The position numbers and the translations under genes were made by a program. From NCBI GenBank assembly GCA_902806595.1, contig CADCXC010000010.1, positions 1-64,000 on the forward strand: a stretch of DNA of 64,000 nt. Direction: 5' to 3'. Positions 26,150 through 39,562 of the stretch are shown in pieces (position 1 is the stretch's first letter; each line of letters starts with the position of its first letter). This DNA is from Pyrenopolyporus hunteri. Its lineage: Eukaryota > Ascomycota > Sordariomycetes > Xylariales > Hypoxylaceae. Below the pieces are notes generated by a model that was given only the letters and a program-made list of their open reading frames with translations, ran no database searches and was not told the DNA's origin.

Positions 26150-26875
26150 AATTATTTAACTTTTATTAATGTATTAAATTTACGATACGTTATTTATTAA
26201 ATTTATAATATTTTATTAATTAAATTATAATTTTTATTTATTTATTAAAGTTATAAAAATTCGTTTATTAAATTATAATATTTTATTTATTAAATTTTAA
26301 TGCGTTATTTATTAAATTTATAATATTTTATTAATTAAATTATAATTTTTATTTATTAAAGTTATAAAAATTCATTTATTAAATTATAATATTTTATTTA
26401 TTAAATTTTAATGTATTATTTATTAAACTTATAAAAAATTACTTATAAAATTTATATGTAATATAATATTTATTAAATTTATAAAAAATTATTTATTAAA
26501 TCGATAAAATGTTATTTATTAAATTTATAATATAATATTTATCGAATTTATAAAAAGTTATTTACTAAATTTATAATATATTATTTTTTTAATTTATAAA
26601 ACGTTATTTATTAAATTTATAAAAAGTTATTTATTAAATTTATAATGTATTATTTATTAATTTTATAATGCGTTATTTATTAATTTTACGAAGCGTTATT
26701 CGTTAAATTTATAATGTATTATTTATTAATTTTACGAAGTATTATTTGTTAAATTTATAATGTATTATTTATTAATTTTACGATGTGTTATTTATTAATT
26801 TTACGATGTATTATTTATTAATTTTACGATGTATTATTTATTAATTTTACGATGTATTATTTATCGAATTTTAAT
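26150..26875 (+). repeat. AT-rich minisatellite, about 23-bp unit
   Basis: An array of diverged units, most regular near 26760-26870 where GATGTATTATTTATTAATTT plus TAC (23 bp) repeats almost perfectly. The earlier part has ATTTATTAAATTTATAATG-type variants. By spacing the array holds about thirty units. Confidence 0.75.
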
Positions 26876-26949
26876 TTTTTTTAATAATATTTAAAGTTAT
26901 TATCGAAAGAAATTTATAAAATTTAACGTATAAAATCGTTATAATATTA

Positions 26950-27060
26950 TACGGTAATTTAATTTTATTAAAAAATTAATAACGAAATTCGAAATACGAT
27001 TTCGTTTCGATTTTTCGAATCGCGTTTTAATTTTTTTTTTTTTATATTATTAACGTAACG
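26950..27060 (+). repeat. Dispersed repeat family A copy (diverged)
   Basis: Reads TTTAATTTTATTAAAAAATT, CGATTTTTCGAATCGCGTTT and then a T-run, in the plus orientation of the family. Confidence 0.5.
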
Positions 27061-27984
27061 ATATTTTAATTTTTAAAACTCGATTCGTATTAAATTTATA
27101 ATTTAAATTAATTTAAAAATAATTATACATAAAATCGATGTAATAATAATTATAAATAAAAAATCGATGTAATAATAATCGTCGATAAAAAATCGAAAAA
27201 TAAATTTTAAACTTTATAAATAATTTTTTTAAATATTATTATAATTTTTTATTATATAAAACGTTTAATATATACGGTATTTTTATTTTCGATTTTTATA
27301 TTTTTATATATAATTTTTTATAAATCGATATTTATAAATTATTTATTATAAATTAAAAATTAATTCGTATTATTTATTATACGTAAAATTAATATTTTCG
27401 AAATTTATAACCGTATTTAATCGTAATTAAATTTTTATTATAAATTATTATTTTAAAATTAAAGTAAAAATAAATATTATTAATTAATCGTATCGAAGGG
27501 AAATTTAATCGAATATTAATCTTTTAATAATATAATTACGAAATATTTACGTTATTTATAATAAAATATATTAAAATCTATTTTTTAAAATTCTTTTTAA
27601 AATATTTTATTTTTTTAATTATATTCTACTTTTAATTATTTAAATATCGTTTTTTTTTTATTATTTATTTTTATTTTATTTTTAATTTTTAATTTTTATT
27701 TTAATTAATATAAATTTCATTACGTAATTAAGCTTTTAGTTTAATTTTATTATTATAATTAAATATATAATTAAAATTATTTACGAATTACTTAAAATAA
27801 TAAACGTTTTAATTTTTAATTAAAAGTAAAAAATATTTAATATTTTATAATAAATTTAAAGTAAAATAATTTTTTTATTTTAAAATTTATATTAACGCGT
27901 TCGAAGTTAATATTATTAATATTAATATACGGTTAAATAATATTAAAACTTATTTTATTAATTTAAAAAATCGTATAAATAAAT

Positions 27985-28110
27985 TTAAAATTCGATTCGA
28001 TAATTTTAAAATTCGATTTAATAAATTTAAAATTCGATTCGATATATTCGAAATTCGATTTAATATATTTGAAGTTCGATTTAACGAATTCGAAATCTAA
28101 ATCGACATTC
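27985..28110 (+). repeat. Tandem repeat of TTCGATTCGATA-type units
   Basis: About five diverged units of AAATTCGATTCGATATATTC type, some 20-27 bp each, immediately before the pyrimidine tract. Confidence 0.55.
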
Positions 28111-28139
28111 GATTCGATTTTTTAAAAGTTTATTTAAAA

Positions 28140-28440
<301 letters not shown>

Positions 28441-29119
28441 ATTTCGTTTTTTTTTTTCGTTTTTATATTATATTAAGTTTTTTAAAAGTTTTAATATTAA
28501 TTTAATTTAATAATAATAACGTTAATTTTTTAATAAAGTTTTTTAATAATTATATAATTATTAAAAATAATAAATTCGAATTATTTCGATTTATTCGAAT
28601 TAATTAAATTATTATTAACTTTAAAAATAAATTTTTAAATAATATTAAAGGGATGATTAGTAAAAAAATCATTAATTAAAATTAAATATATAATATATTT
28701 ATTTTTCTTTTAAATTTCGATTATAACGACGTATTAAAAGTTTTAAATTTAGATATTTTTAAGATTACGACGATACGGTAAAAATGAGTTTTATATATAA
28801 TAAAGGTAGTTAATATACGTTTATAAAAGTAATAATTACTTATAAAAAATGCGATTATATATATAAATAAAAAGTACGATATTTATAAAGTTAATAAAAA
28901 TAAATATAAATAAAATGAAATTATAATAAAATTTATTTAAATTATTTTTAAGAAATAAATTATATTTAATCGATGAATTAATATGTTAAATTAATATTAT
29001 TAATTTAAATTTAAATTAAACTTTTATTTTAATATTTAAATTTTAAATATTTATAAATATTATAAATCGTAAAATTTAATATAAACACGAATACGACGTT
29101 ATATTATTATACATTTATT

Positions 29120-29265
29120 TAACTTTATTAAATTATCGATTACGATATATGAAACGATTTTATTATTTATTTTTTTTATATAAAACCGTAATTAAAAAAA
29201 ATTATATTTTAGTTTTTTTTTTTTTTTTAATAATATCGATATAATTTATTTTCAATTTTTAAATT
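29120..29265 (+). repeat. Dispersed repeat family A copy (diverged)
   Basis: Contains TTTAACTTTATTAAATTATC, ATTACGATATATGAAACGAT, ATATAAAACCGTAATTAAAA and then a T-run, matching the family block order. Confidence 0.5.
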
Positions 29266-30769
29266 TTTATTCGTATTAAATAAAACGGCGAAGTTATTTT
29301 TAAACTTATTATCGATTAATTAATTTTATAAAATAAACGTATAATATTATAATATTTATTTTATTAATAAATATATGTAATTTATAATTTTATAATTTAA
29401 TTTTTTATTACGTAAAATAATAAAATTAATTAATGAAGTTATATTTATTATTATTATCGTTATAATAAATATTAAAATATAATATTAATATTAATATATA
29501 TTAAATAATTTTAAAATTTTATATAAATTTAAATATATACGTATTAATTATTAAAAAAAATTTTAATATATTCGAAGTTAATTATTTTATATATTATTAT
29601 TAAGTTTTTAATTTTATTATATAATAATAATAATTATAATTTATTATTATTTTATATAATTAAGTTACGATTAAAATTATAATTTCGTTTATTTTTTAAA
29701 TGTTAATTTTTTATAATATTTAATTTCGTGCGATTTTAATTATTAACGAATATTATATTTATAAGTTTTAAAACGGTTTTTATTAAATAAACCGGTCGAT
29801 TTAATTAACGTATTATTAATTTTTTATTTTTTAATAATTATATTATATTACGAAAAATAATCGATTATAAATAATTTACGAAAAAATTTTATAATAATTT
29901 CGTAATAATCGTTATTAACGGTATTAAAATAGTTATTATTAACGATTTTAAAATAATTATTAATAATTAATTTAAAATCGTTAATAATAAGTTTAAAGCG
30001 ATTATTATTAATCGATTTAAAAGTAATTTCGATATATAAAAAAATCGTTTTTAATTATTTTAAATCGATTTAACGTTTTTACGTATTTAACGTTTTAATA
30101 TTTCGTATAAATGTATTATATCGTTTATTAAACGAGGTAATTTTTATAATCGATATAATTAAGTTTTATTTTTTAATCGACGTTAATTTAATATAATTTT
30201 AATTATTATAAAAAATAATTAATTTTTTAATATTAATTATTATCGATTAAACGTTATTAAATTATAACGAATTATTTATAATAATTTTAAATTAACTTTT
30301 TATTCGTATTATTAATCCCTTTTAATCGTATTTTTTTTTTATTAATTTAAATTTTTATTTATTTATTTTTTAACGAAATGATTATTTAATAAAAAAAATA
30401 ATTTATCGAAAGTAAAATTTTTTTTTTTATAAAATTAACGAAATTAAATATTTAATAAATCGTTATAAAGGTAATAAATAAAATATTTTTCGATATTAAC
30501 GTTAATAATAATTTTAATATTAAAAAAAAAAAAATAAAATAATACGATTATATTTATTATTATATTTTATTATCGAAACGAAATTATATCGTAAAATATT
30601 TTTTTATTTTATAGTAAAAAAATAAAGTTATTTAATAAAAGTTAATTTTCGATTTTCGTAAAAAAAATTAATAATATTTTCGACGAATTAACGGTATAAT
30701 ATTTAAATCGAAGTGGTTTTTTCGATTATTTTAATTATTTTATTATAATTTACGTTAATTATAATAAAA

Positions 30770-31060
30770 AAATATAATTATAAAATATATAAATAAAAGA
30801 TTTTTTTTTAAACGAATCGTTATTTCGATTATTATTTCGGAAAATAAAATTATTAAATATACGAATAAAAGATTTTTTTTTAAATAAATTAACGTTTTAA
30901 TCGTTATTTTATAAAATAAAATTATATAACGTATAAAAAAACGGTTTTTTTCGAAATAAGTTATTATTTTAATTATTATTTCGAGAAATAAAATTATAAA
31001 ACGTATAAACGAAAAGTTTTTTTCGAAACGAATTATCGTTTTAATTTTTATTATAAAAAG
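30770..31060 (+). repeat. Four tandem copies of a 72-bp unit
   Basis: Each unit runs AATAAAATTATAAAACGTAT, then AAACGAAAAGTTTTTTTCGA, then a TATCGTTTTAATTATTATTTCGA-like end. Period marks fall near 30770, 30844, 30916 and 30988. The length is a multiple of three, so it could be a decayed protein repeat, but no frame is open now. Confidence 0.65.
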
Positions 31061-34000
31061 TTATTTTTTTCGTTAATTAAAAAAAGTTAAAAAGTTTTTT
31101 ATATAAATTTATTAAAAGTTTTTATAAAAGGGGGTTAATTTATTTACGGTATATAAATATAAAAGTTTAATATTATTACGAAACGTAAATAATTAAAACA
31201 TTAAAAGTTAAATAATGTATACGTATTAAAAGTATATATTTTTAAATTTTACATTAATTTACAGTTCTACGTATTATTTAATTAACAACGCTTATAAAAA
31301 AAAAGCTTTTTTCTATAAATAAATAAAAGCTCCGTATGTTTTTTTATAATATACTTTTTTTATATACCCTTAAAAAATTACTCGCACCGTTTTTACTTTA
31401 ATTCTTTAAAAATAAAACATTATATAACGTAAAAAATATATATTAAAACGTTAATAATTTTTTTTTACTTATTTTTAAAATATATTACTTTTCGTAAATA
31501 TATATTTTATAATTAATTACTTATAATTTTTTAATTAAAATACTCGAAAAAATTAAATATATTTTATTAACGTTAATTTAAAAATACGATCGTAAAACGA
31601 TATAAAAATTACATTTCGATAAATAATTCGTTAATTATTTTAAAATTAATTATAAAATCGTTATAATTATATTTTTAATATAAAATTCGGTTTTATATCG
31701 AATATTTAAATTTAAATATACTTTAAATTAAAAATATTAAATTATATTTAAATTTAAAATTACGAAAAACGAAATTAAACTTTAATCGTAAATATTTATA
31801 ATATTTTTTTTTTAAATTTAATTTAAATATTTTTTTTCTTAAATTTTTATTATTAATATAATATTAATAAAAAACCCATTCGATATTTAATTATATAATA
31901 TTAAAATTTAATTTATATTTTAAAAAATTTATACGATTTTTTTCGATATTTAATTATTTAATACTTTTATATTCCGCCTTTACGTTTATATATCCGTTAT
32001 TAATATTATTTAAAACATCGTTTCGTATTATATTCGTTTTTTTTTTTTTTTTTTTTTTTTTATTAACTCGAATAAAATAAAATTAAAAAAAATAACTTCG
32101 ATTTATAATTAATACGTTTACCGTTAATAAAATAAATAAAAAAAATAAATATAAATAAATTTTATAATACGATAAAATTATAATAAATAGCGGATAAATT
32201 AACGGAAATTATATTTAATAAATTTATATTTTCCATAAATTATTTTATACGTATACGTTTTTTTTTTTACGTCGATATACGATATTAATAACGGTAAAAT
32301 AATAAAATAAATAATAATAAAAATAACGATTATATTAATCGTTATTAAATAAAAAGTAAAAATTTTTATACGAAATAACGATTATTTAAATATATATCCC
32401 CGATAAAATATAAATAAAATCTTTTAAATATTATAAATAAATTATTATAAAAATAATAAATAAATATTATTATTATACTTATTAAATTAATTAAAAAAAA
32501 GATAAATTAAAAAATAAAATAAATGCGAATTAAATTATATTTAAAAAAAAAAAAGGTAAAAATACGTTTAAATATATTAAAAGTAAATTAATATTTATTT
32601 CGTAAAAACGTTAATTATCGAAATTTTTACCTTTTAAATATTCGTGTTAATATAATACGCTCGTTATAAAATAAAATCGATAAAAAATTTTATATTATTT
32701 AAAATAATTTAATTTAAATAAATTAATTTTATTATATATTATTTATATATATATAAATTTTAACTTTCGATATTTTTTTAAAATTTAACGTTAAAAATTT
32801 TTTATTATTTAAAACGATTTATAAAACGTTTAAATATAATATTCGAAAATATAAATCGTTTATTATAATTAATTAAAACTTTAAAAAAAATTACAATAAA
32901 TTTATTATATATATTTTTATCGATTAATATTTTATAATTATTTAATACGTTTTTATTTAATAAAATTTCGTTATAAGTTTATAATAATTCGTTTATTTCG
33001 AAAAAACCATATTATTATATAACGTAACGCGTTAAAATTAAAATTAATTAATCGTTAATAAATTAATATAAATTATTATTAATAAATAAACTTAATTAAA
33101 TATCGATTCGATTAACGCGATTTATTTAATTATAATCGATATATAAAATTAAAAATTATTTTACGAAATATAAATTTAATATAATATTATTAATTTATTA
33201 TAATACGTTTATTTATATATATTCGAAAAATATAAAAATAATTTTTCGTTATAAAATTAATATTTTATTTTTTTATTATATAAAAAAATTTTATTTTATT
33301 TATTATCGTTAAAGATTTTTTTTTTAACGTTTCGTTTAACGTTTTAATTAACGTTTTTTTCGATAATTATTTAATGGCGTTTTTTCGAATTATAAACATT
33401 TACTCGCTTATTTATAATAATATAAATCTTCGATTATAATCGAAAAAATAATTAAAAATTATAATTTTTAATAAATATTCGAAATAATTTATTAAAACGT
33501 TTTATTTTTAATCGACGATTTTTATTAATTAAAATATTATAAAACGGGCTTTTTTATTAATAAATAACCGGTAAAAATATTTTACGTATACTTTATTATT
33601 TTTTAAATATATAATAAATATATCGTATATAATTATAAAAAAATTACATATAAAAACGGTAAAATAATAAAAGATAATAATTATTTTTTTTAAATTTCGA
33701 AAGGAAAATAAAACCGATTAACCCGGTCGAATTATTCGATTTATAAATTAATACTTTAAAAAAAATAAACTAAAACATTAATATTAAATAAAAATTTCGT
33801 AAAAAATTATTTAACGTAATTTAAAAATTAATCGAAACGATTTAAATAAATTTCGAAGTTATTTTTATTAATTTATTATAATAAATATTTCGTATATTTT
33901 ATAAATACATTCGTTTTTTTTTATAATTAACGGATTTTATTAATAAAATATTAAAGTTATAATATTAAAATTATCGAATTACGAATTAATTTAATTATAA

Positions 34001-36124
34001 TTAATCGCGTACGTTTAACCGTTTTTTTTTTTAAATTTATTTAAAATTACTTTTTTTTTAAAACTTATATCGACGACGTTAAATACGAAAAACTCCGATA
34101 AAAAAAAATAATAAAAAATAAATAATAACGTAATCGAACGGTCGCTATTTATAACTATAAATAAATAAATACGATTTAAAAATTAAAAATAATTAAGTTT
34201 TAAAAAAGTTAAAATAATAAGTAAATTAAATATATATTTTATATATATAAAAAAAAAAATTATAAAAAATTAATTTTTAATTTATAAATTAATTAAAAAT
34301 AATTTTAATAAATTTAATTATTATATTATAAAATTTAATAAATTTAAAATTTTATAAAAAATTAATTAATTAATAATATTTAAAAAATAAAATCTTTTAA
34401 TATAATATTATTTAACGACTATAAAATAAATATAACGTCGAAATAAATTTACGATTTTTATAACGTTATTTAAAAATATAAAATTTTTATAAAAATAAAT
34501 ATAATATTGATATTATTTAAAACGAAATTTATTAATTTTTCTAAATTAAATTACCTTATAATTTAATCGTCGAATATTTAAAAATAAAACGATTTAAAAT
34601 TAAATTAATTTATCGAACTTTAAAACGTAAATTAAAAAAATAAAGGATAATTCGATACGAATTAATTTTTTATACTTTTAAATTCGTAAATTTTATACGA
34701 TATTTATTTTATTTTACGAAATTTCGAAATATCGAAATTTTAAATTAATTATAATATTTATAAGAAATAAAATTAACGCGAGTTTTTTTTATTTAAATTC
34801 GAATAAAAAATAGTATAAAAAAATAAATAAATGATTCGAACGAACGATACGATATAACGATTTAATTAAAAAAATTTTTTAACGAATATACGTAAATTTT
34901 AAATGTTTTTAAATATATAAAACGAAATTTATTATAAAAACGTATTAAAAAAGTTTTATAAATTTTTATATTACGAAAAATAATATAAAACGTATATCGT
35001 TTATATTATTTTTAAATTATACGATAACGCGTCGAATTTAAATTATAAAACGTAATAAAAAAAAAATATAATTTAAAATTTTAAAATTTAATTATATGTA
35101 ATATATAAACGATTATTATAAATTACGTTTTATTAGGTTCGAAATTTACGTAATTATCGATGTATATTTTCGAAAGATTTTATAGTGTAACGTTAATAAA
35201 TTAAATTATTTTTTTATAAATATATTATATTAGTTTTTTTAAACGATTATTAAATTAAAATTCCGGTTATAGTTTATTAAAACGGATTATAAGGTAGAAA
35301 TATTTTTTTTAATTTAAATATAACATTAATTTACGATGTATATAAAATTATCGATTATTATCGTAAATTTTAACGATATAAAAATTTAATAAATGTAAAA
35401 GGATTATTTTTTAAATTCGTATAAATACGATATTAATAAAATTAATAATAAAATCGAATAATAATAATTATAATTATTTTTAATTATTATTATATATTAA
35501 ATTATAAATATTTATTATTAAAAAATTATTAAATGTTAATTAATAATATTAAGGTTTTTTTTAAAAGTTAAAAAATTTAAGCGATTTTAATAAAAATAGG
35601 GTTTTCGATTAAATAATAATATATTTTTTTTATGAAAATATAATACGATAAAAAATTACCGATTTTATTATAAAATAAAATTAACATCGAATTAAATTTT
35701 AATTATAATATAATAATATTATAATTAATTATATTAATTCGATATAATTAAATATATTTAATTTTTTAAATTTTATAATAAAAAATTATAAATAAAATTT
35801 AATATATAATTTCGAATTATAACGATTAATTTATACGTTAAAAAAATCGTTAATTTATTATAATTTCGATAATTTTTTTATATTAAAAATATAAATTATT
35901 TATAATAAATAATTAACGAAATATTTATTAAAAATACGAGATTTTATATAATTATATAAAAAAAAATATATTTCGTTTAAAAATTATTTAAAAGATTATT
36001 AAAATATAAATAAAAAATCGAAATTAATATTTAATAAAATATTTCGTAATAATATAAAATAATATTATAATCGTATATAAAAAATTAAAAAAAAATAAAA
36101 ATTATTAAATAAAACGTCGCGTTT

Positions 36125-36925
36125 TAAAAAAAGAATATTAATATTCGTATTATTTATTTTTAATATCGAGCCTTTATTCGTATTATTAATATAAAAAGTA
36201 TATTTTCCATTTTTTATTCGATTCTATTAACGGATTTTTATATAAAAATATAATAAATTAAATAGTTTTTTCGAGGACGGGTATACTTTTTAATTAAATT
36301 TCTTATATATATTAAATTATATATAACTTTTATTATATTTTTTATTATATTTTTTAATATATTTATTTTTATATTTTATTTATTTTAAAGATGTAAAATA
36401 TAAAAATTATATCGTTAATTTTATTTTAATTAAATTTTTTTAATAGTATAGGTTTTATATCGATGTATACTTTATTTTAAAAGTTATTTAAATATATATT
36501 TAATTTTATACGAATGTTAAAGGGGTATGCGATCGTAAAAGGGATTATATAACTACTTTTCGGGTTATTATTTATATTTTTAAATATTTTTATAAAATTA
36601 ATTTTATATTTAAATAATTTTTAAAGTAGGGTATATATCGATATAAAATTTATATTATTAAAAAAGTTTAATTAACGCGAAATTAACGATTTATTTTTTA
36701 TATTTTATATCTTTAAAATAAATAAAATATAATAGTATATATAATAGGATATATAGGATGTATAATGGGATGGTAGAAATTAAATCGATTAAAAAAATAT
36801 ATAAAATATATATTATATATTAATACGATTATATATAGATTTATATATAAGGTTGTTAAATATAATATGTATTTTAATGTATTAATAGTACGGATAATAA
36901 AAAATGATAGTACGAATATCACTGT
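36125..36925 (-). mobile_element. RIP-degraded copy of the palindromic foldback element
   Basis: Aligns over its whole length with the intact palindrome at 39563-40340. AAAAAGTATATTTTCC here matches AAAAAGTACATCTCC there, GACGGGTATACTTTTT matches TACGGGTACACTTTTT, and GTATAGGTTTTATATCGATG matches GTATAGGTTTCATATCGGTG. Differences are mostly C-to-T in the left arm and G-to-A in the right arm. The unique centre (GGGGTATGCGATCGTAAAAG) is in the opposite orientation to that of the intact copy. Confidence 0.85.
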
Positions 36926-37164
36926 TTTAAAAAAATTTATATATAAATTAATTCGATATAAATATTTATATTATTTAACGTTTTTTTATTTTTTTAATTA
37001 AATATTTATCGTTAAATTTAAATTTAAATAATGTTTTTTTATATTTATTATAAATATTTTTTCGTTATTTATAATATTTAAAATTCGATGATTTTAAATA
37101 TAAATTATATAATTTTTATAATGAAATAATTTATAATTATTAACTTAAAAAATCATTTTTTTAT

Positions 37165-37740
37165 TAAAAAAATATTAAAATATAATAATCGAAAATATTA
37201 TATTTAGAATAATATATATAATTTATAATTATGTAATTTTATATTAAAAAATTTATCGTAATAATAATAATAATAAATATATTTTTATTAAATGTTTCGT
37301 CGTTTTACGTAATAAAGATTTAAAGTATATACTTTAAAAATATATATAAATAACGATTAATATAAAGTTAATTATTTTATAATTTTTATAAATAAAATAA
37401 ATTAATTAATATATTTTTTATAATTTTTTTATTATACGATTATATAATATTTTTTTTCGGTTTATTTATCGACGATTTTTTATTGTTTAATATAATTATA
37501 AATTTATAATATTATATTATAATAATAAATTATTATTATAATATTTAAATAAATATATAATTTTAATTTCGAATCGTTAAATATTATATAAAAATAAATA
37601 TAATAAATAAATTTATAATTATTTTTTTATAAAGTTATTTTTTTAAAAAAATATTAAAATATAATAATCGAAAATATTATATTTAAAATAATATATATAA
37701 TTATAAGTTTATAATATTATATATAATAATAAATTATTAT
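37165..37740. repeat. Duplicated AT-rich segment (family C)
   Basis: AAATATTAAAATATAATAAT plus CGAAAATATTATATTTAGAATAATATATATAATT at about 37165-37230 recurs at about 37650-37710. It occurs inverted at about 38800-38870. These copies sit next to family B copies, so B and C may be parts of one longer element. Confidence 0.55.
37240..37370 (-). repeat. Dispersed repeat family B copy
   Basis: Reverse-oriented: TAATAATAATAATAAATATA, then TTTCGTCGTTTTACGTAATA and AACGATTAATATAAAGTTAA. Confidence 0.6.
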
Positions 37741-37769
37741 TATTATAATAATGTAATTTCGTATTAACG

Positions 37770-37900
37770 TATTTATCGTAACGATAATAATAATAAATAT
37801 ATTTTTATTATATATTTCGTTATTTTATATAATAAATAATTAAGGTATAAATTTTAAATAAAAATATATTTACGATTAATACGAAATTAATTTAATTGTA
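37770..37900 (-). repeat. Dispersed repeat family B copy
   Basis: Reverse-oriented: AACGATAATAATAATAAATA, TATATTTCGTTATTTTATAT and TACGATTAATACGAAATTAA. Confidence 0.6.
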
Positions 37901-38069
37901 TTTTTTATATTTATAAAATTTAATTAATTTATTTTTTTTATTATTTTTTATTATACGATTATATAACGTTTATTTAATTATTAATTAATGATTTTTTATT
38001 AATTTAATAATTATAATAATAAATTTAAAAATTAATTTAAATATTATATTATTTTTTTAATTAAGAGAT

Positions 38070-38255
38070 TTTAATACGGCGCGTAATATTAAAAATTAGA
38101 AATTAAATTTTATTAATGTTATAAAAAAAAAAAAAAATTAAATCGTAATTCGAAAAATCGCGGTTTTATATTTAAATTTCGACGACGTATTCGATCGAAA
38201 TTTCGATGTCGATTATTTAATAAAGTTAAGTTTATTATATCGAATCGTAATAAAT
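38070..38255 (-). repeat. Dispersed repeat family A copy (best preserved)
   Basis: GCGCGTAATATTAAAAATTA, poly(A), AAAAATCGCGGTTTTATATT, CGACGACGTATTCGATCGAA, ATTTCGATGTCGATTATTTA and TATATCGAATCGTAATAAAT follow in order. This copy defines the family layout. Confidence 0.7.
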
Positions 38256-38519
38256 TTTTAATACGAATTTTATAAATGTTAATTATTTTATACGTTAAAT
38301 ATTAATATATAAATTATTAAAAAATACGATAAATAAATATTAATTATATATATTAAATAATTTATTTTATTAAATATATAAAAAAAATATATTAAATTTA
38401 ATAGTTAAAAAATTATTTTTAAATATAATTTATAATAATTTATTAAATAAATAAAAAATTATCGATATATAATCGTAAAAATATTATATAATCGTACGAT
38501 AAAAAAGTTATAAAAAAAT

Positions 38520-38700
38520 ATATTAATTAATTTATATTTATATAAAAATTTTAAAATAGTTAATTTCGTATTAATTAATATTGATATATATTTTAAAAGT
38601 GTATATTTTAAATTTTCGTTACGTAAAACGATAAAATATTTAATAAAAATATATTTATTATTATTATCGTTACGATAAATTCGTAATATAAAATTATATA
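38520..38700 (+). repeat. Dispersed repeat family B copy
   Basis: AGTTAATTTCGTATTAATTA, CGTTACGTAAAACGATAAAA and AAATATATTTATTATTATTA are in the same order and orientation as at 17060-17260, about 21.4 kb away. Confidence 0.65.
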
Positions 38701-39139
38701 ATTATATAATTTTAATAATAATGTATATATAATTAAAATTTTTTATTATAATAATAAATTATTATTATATATATAATGTTATAAATTTATAACTATATAT
38801 ATTATTTTAAATATAATATTTTCGATTATTATATTTTAATATTTTTTTAAAAAAATAATTATATAAAAAAATAATTATAAATTTATTTATTATATTTTTT
38901 TTTATTATATTTAATAAATTAAATTATTTAATAAATATATAATTAATGTTTATTTATTATATTTTTTAATAAAATGTTTTAATTATATATATTATTTATT
39001 ATTATATTTATTTAAAAGTAAATTTTTAATTATTAAATTTAATATAAATTTATAATATTTTTTTATTTAATTATTTATTATATTTTTTAAATATATTAAT
39101 TAAATAATTATTTTATATATTATAATTAATAATATTAAA

Positions 39140-39315
39140 TTTTAATACGATGTGTAATATTAAAAATTAGGATACGATTTTATTAATATTATAAAAAAAA
39201 AAAAAAAATTAAAACGTTATTAAAAAACCCGCGATTTTATATATATATTTCGACGATAAAATTAATAATTTAATAAAATTAAATTATTATATCGAATAAT
39301 AATAAATTTATTAAT
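39140..39315 (-). repeat. Dispersed repeat family A copy
   Basis: GTGTAATATTAAAAATTAGG, poly(A), AAAAAACCCGCGATTTTATA, then TTAATAAAATTAAATTATTA and CGAATAATAATAAA. Confidence 0.6.
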
Positions 39316-39389
39316 TATAATTTTTATTATAATAAATAATAATTATTATATATCGTAAATTTATAATTATTATTATAATTTAATATAAT

Positions 39390-39520
39390 AATTTAATTTT
39401 ATTAAATAATTATAACTTTAATATCGACAGGTTTATATAAAAGTACGATTTAAAAAATCGTATTTTAATTTTTTTTTTTTTATTATTTATAATATTAATA
39501 TAATTTAGTTTTAATTGATA
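39390..39520 (+). repeat. Dispersed repeat family A copy, at the block edge
   Basis: AATTTAATTTTATTAAATAA, TATCGACAGGTTTATATAAA, then a T-run and ATTTATAATATTAATATAAT. With the previous copy it forms another loose inverted pair. Confidence 0.55.
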
Positions 39521-39562
39521 AAGTTATTTCGTGTCGATTATAAAAGAATAGATAATATTTTG

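Noticed and set aside
26150..26875. CRISPR array
   Set aside because: Unit is contiguous and diverged with no unique spacers, and the genome is fungal; it is a minisatellite.
36713..36922. 69-codon minus ORF in the AT block
   Set aside because: Ile/Tyr/Phe/Leu only, in the degraded palindrome arm; a result of composition.
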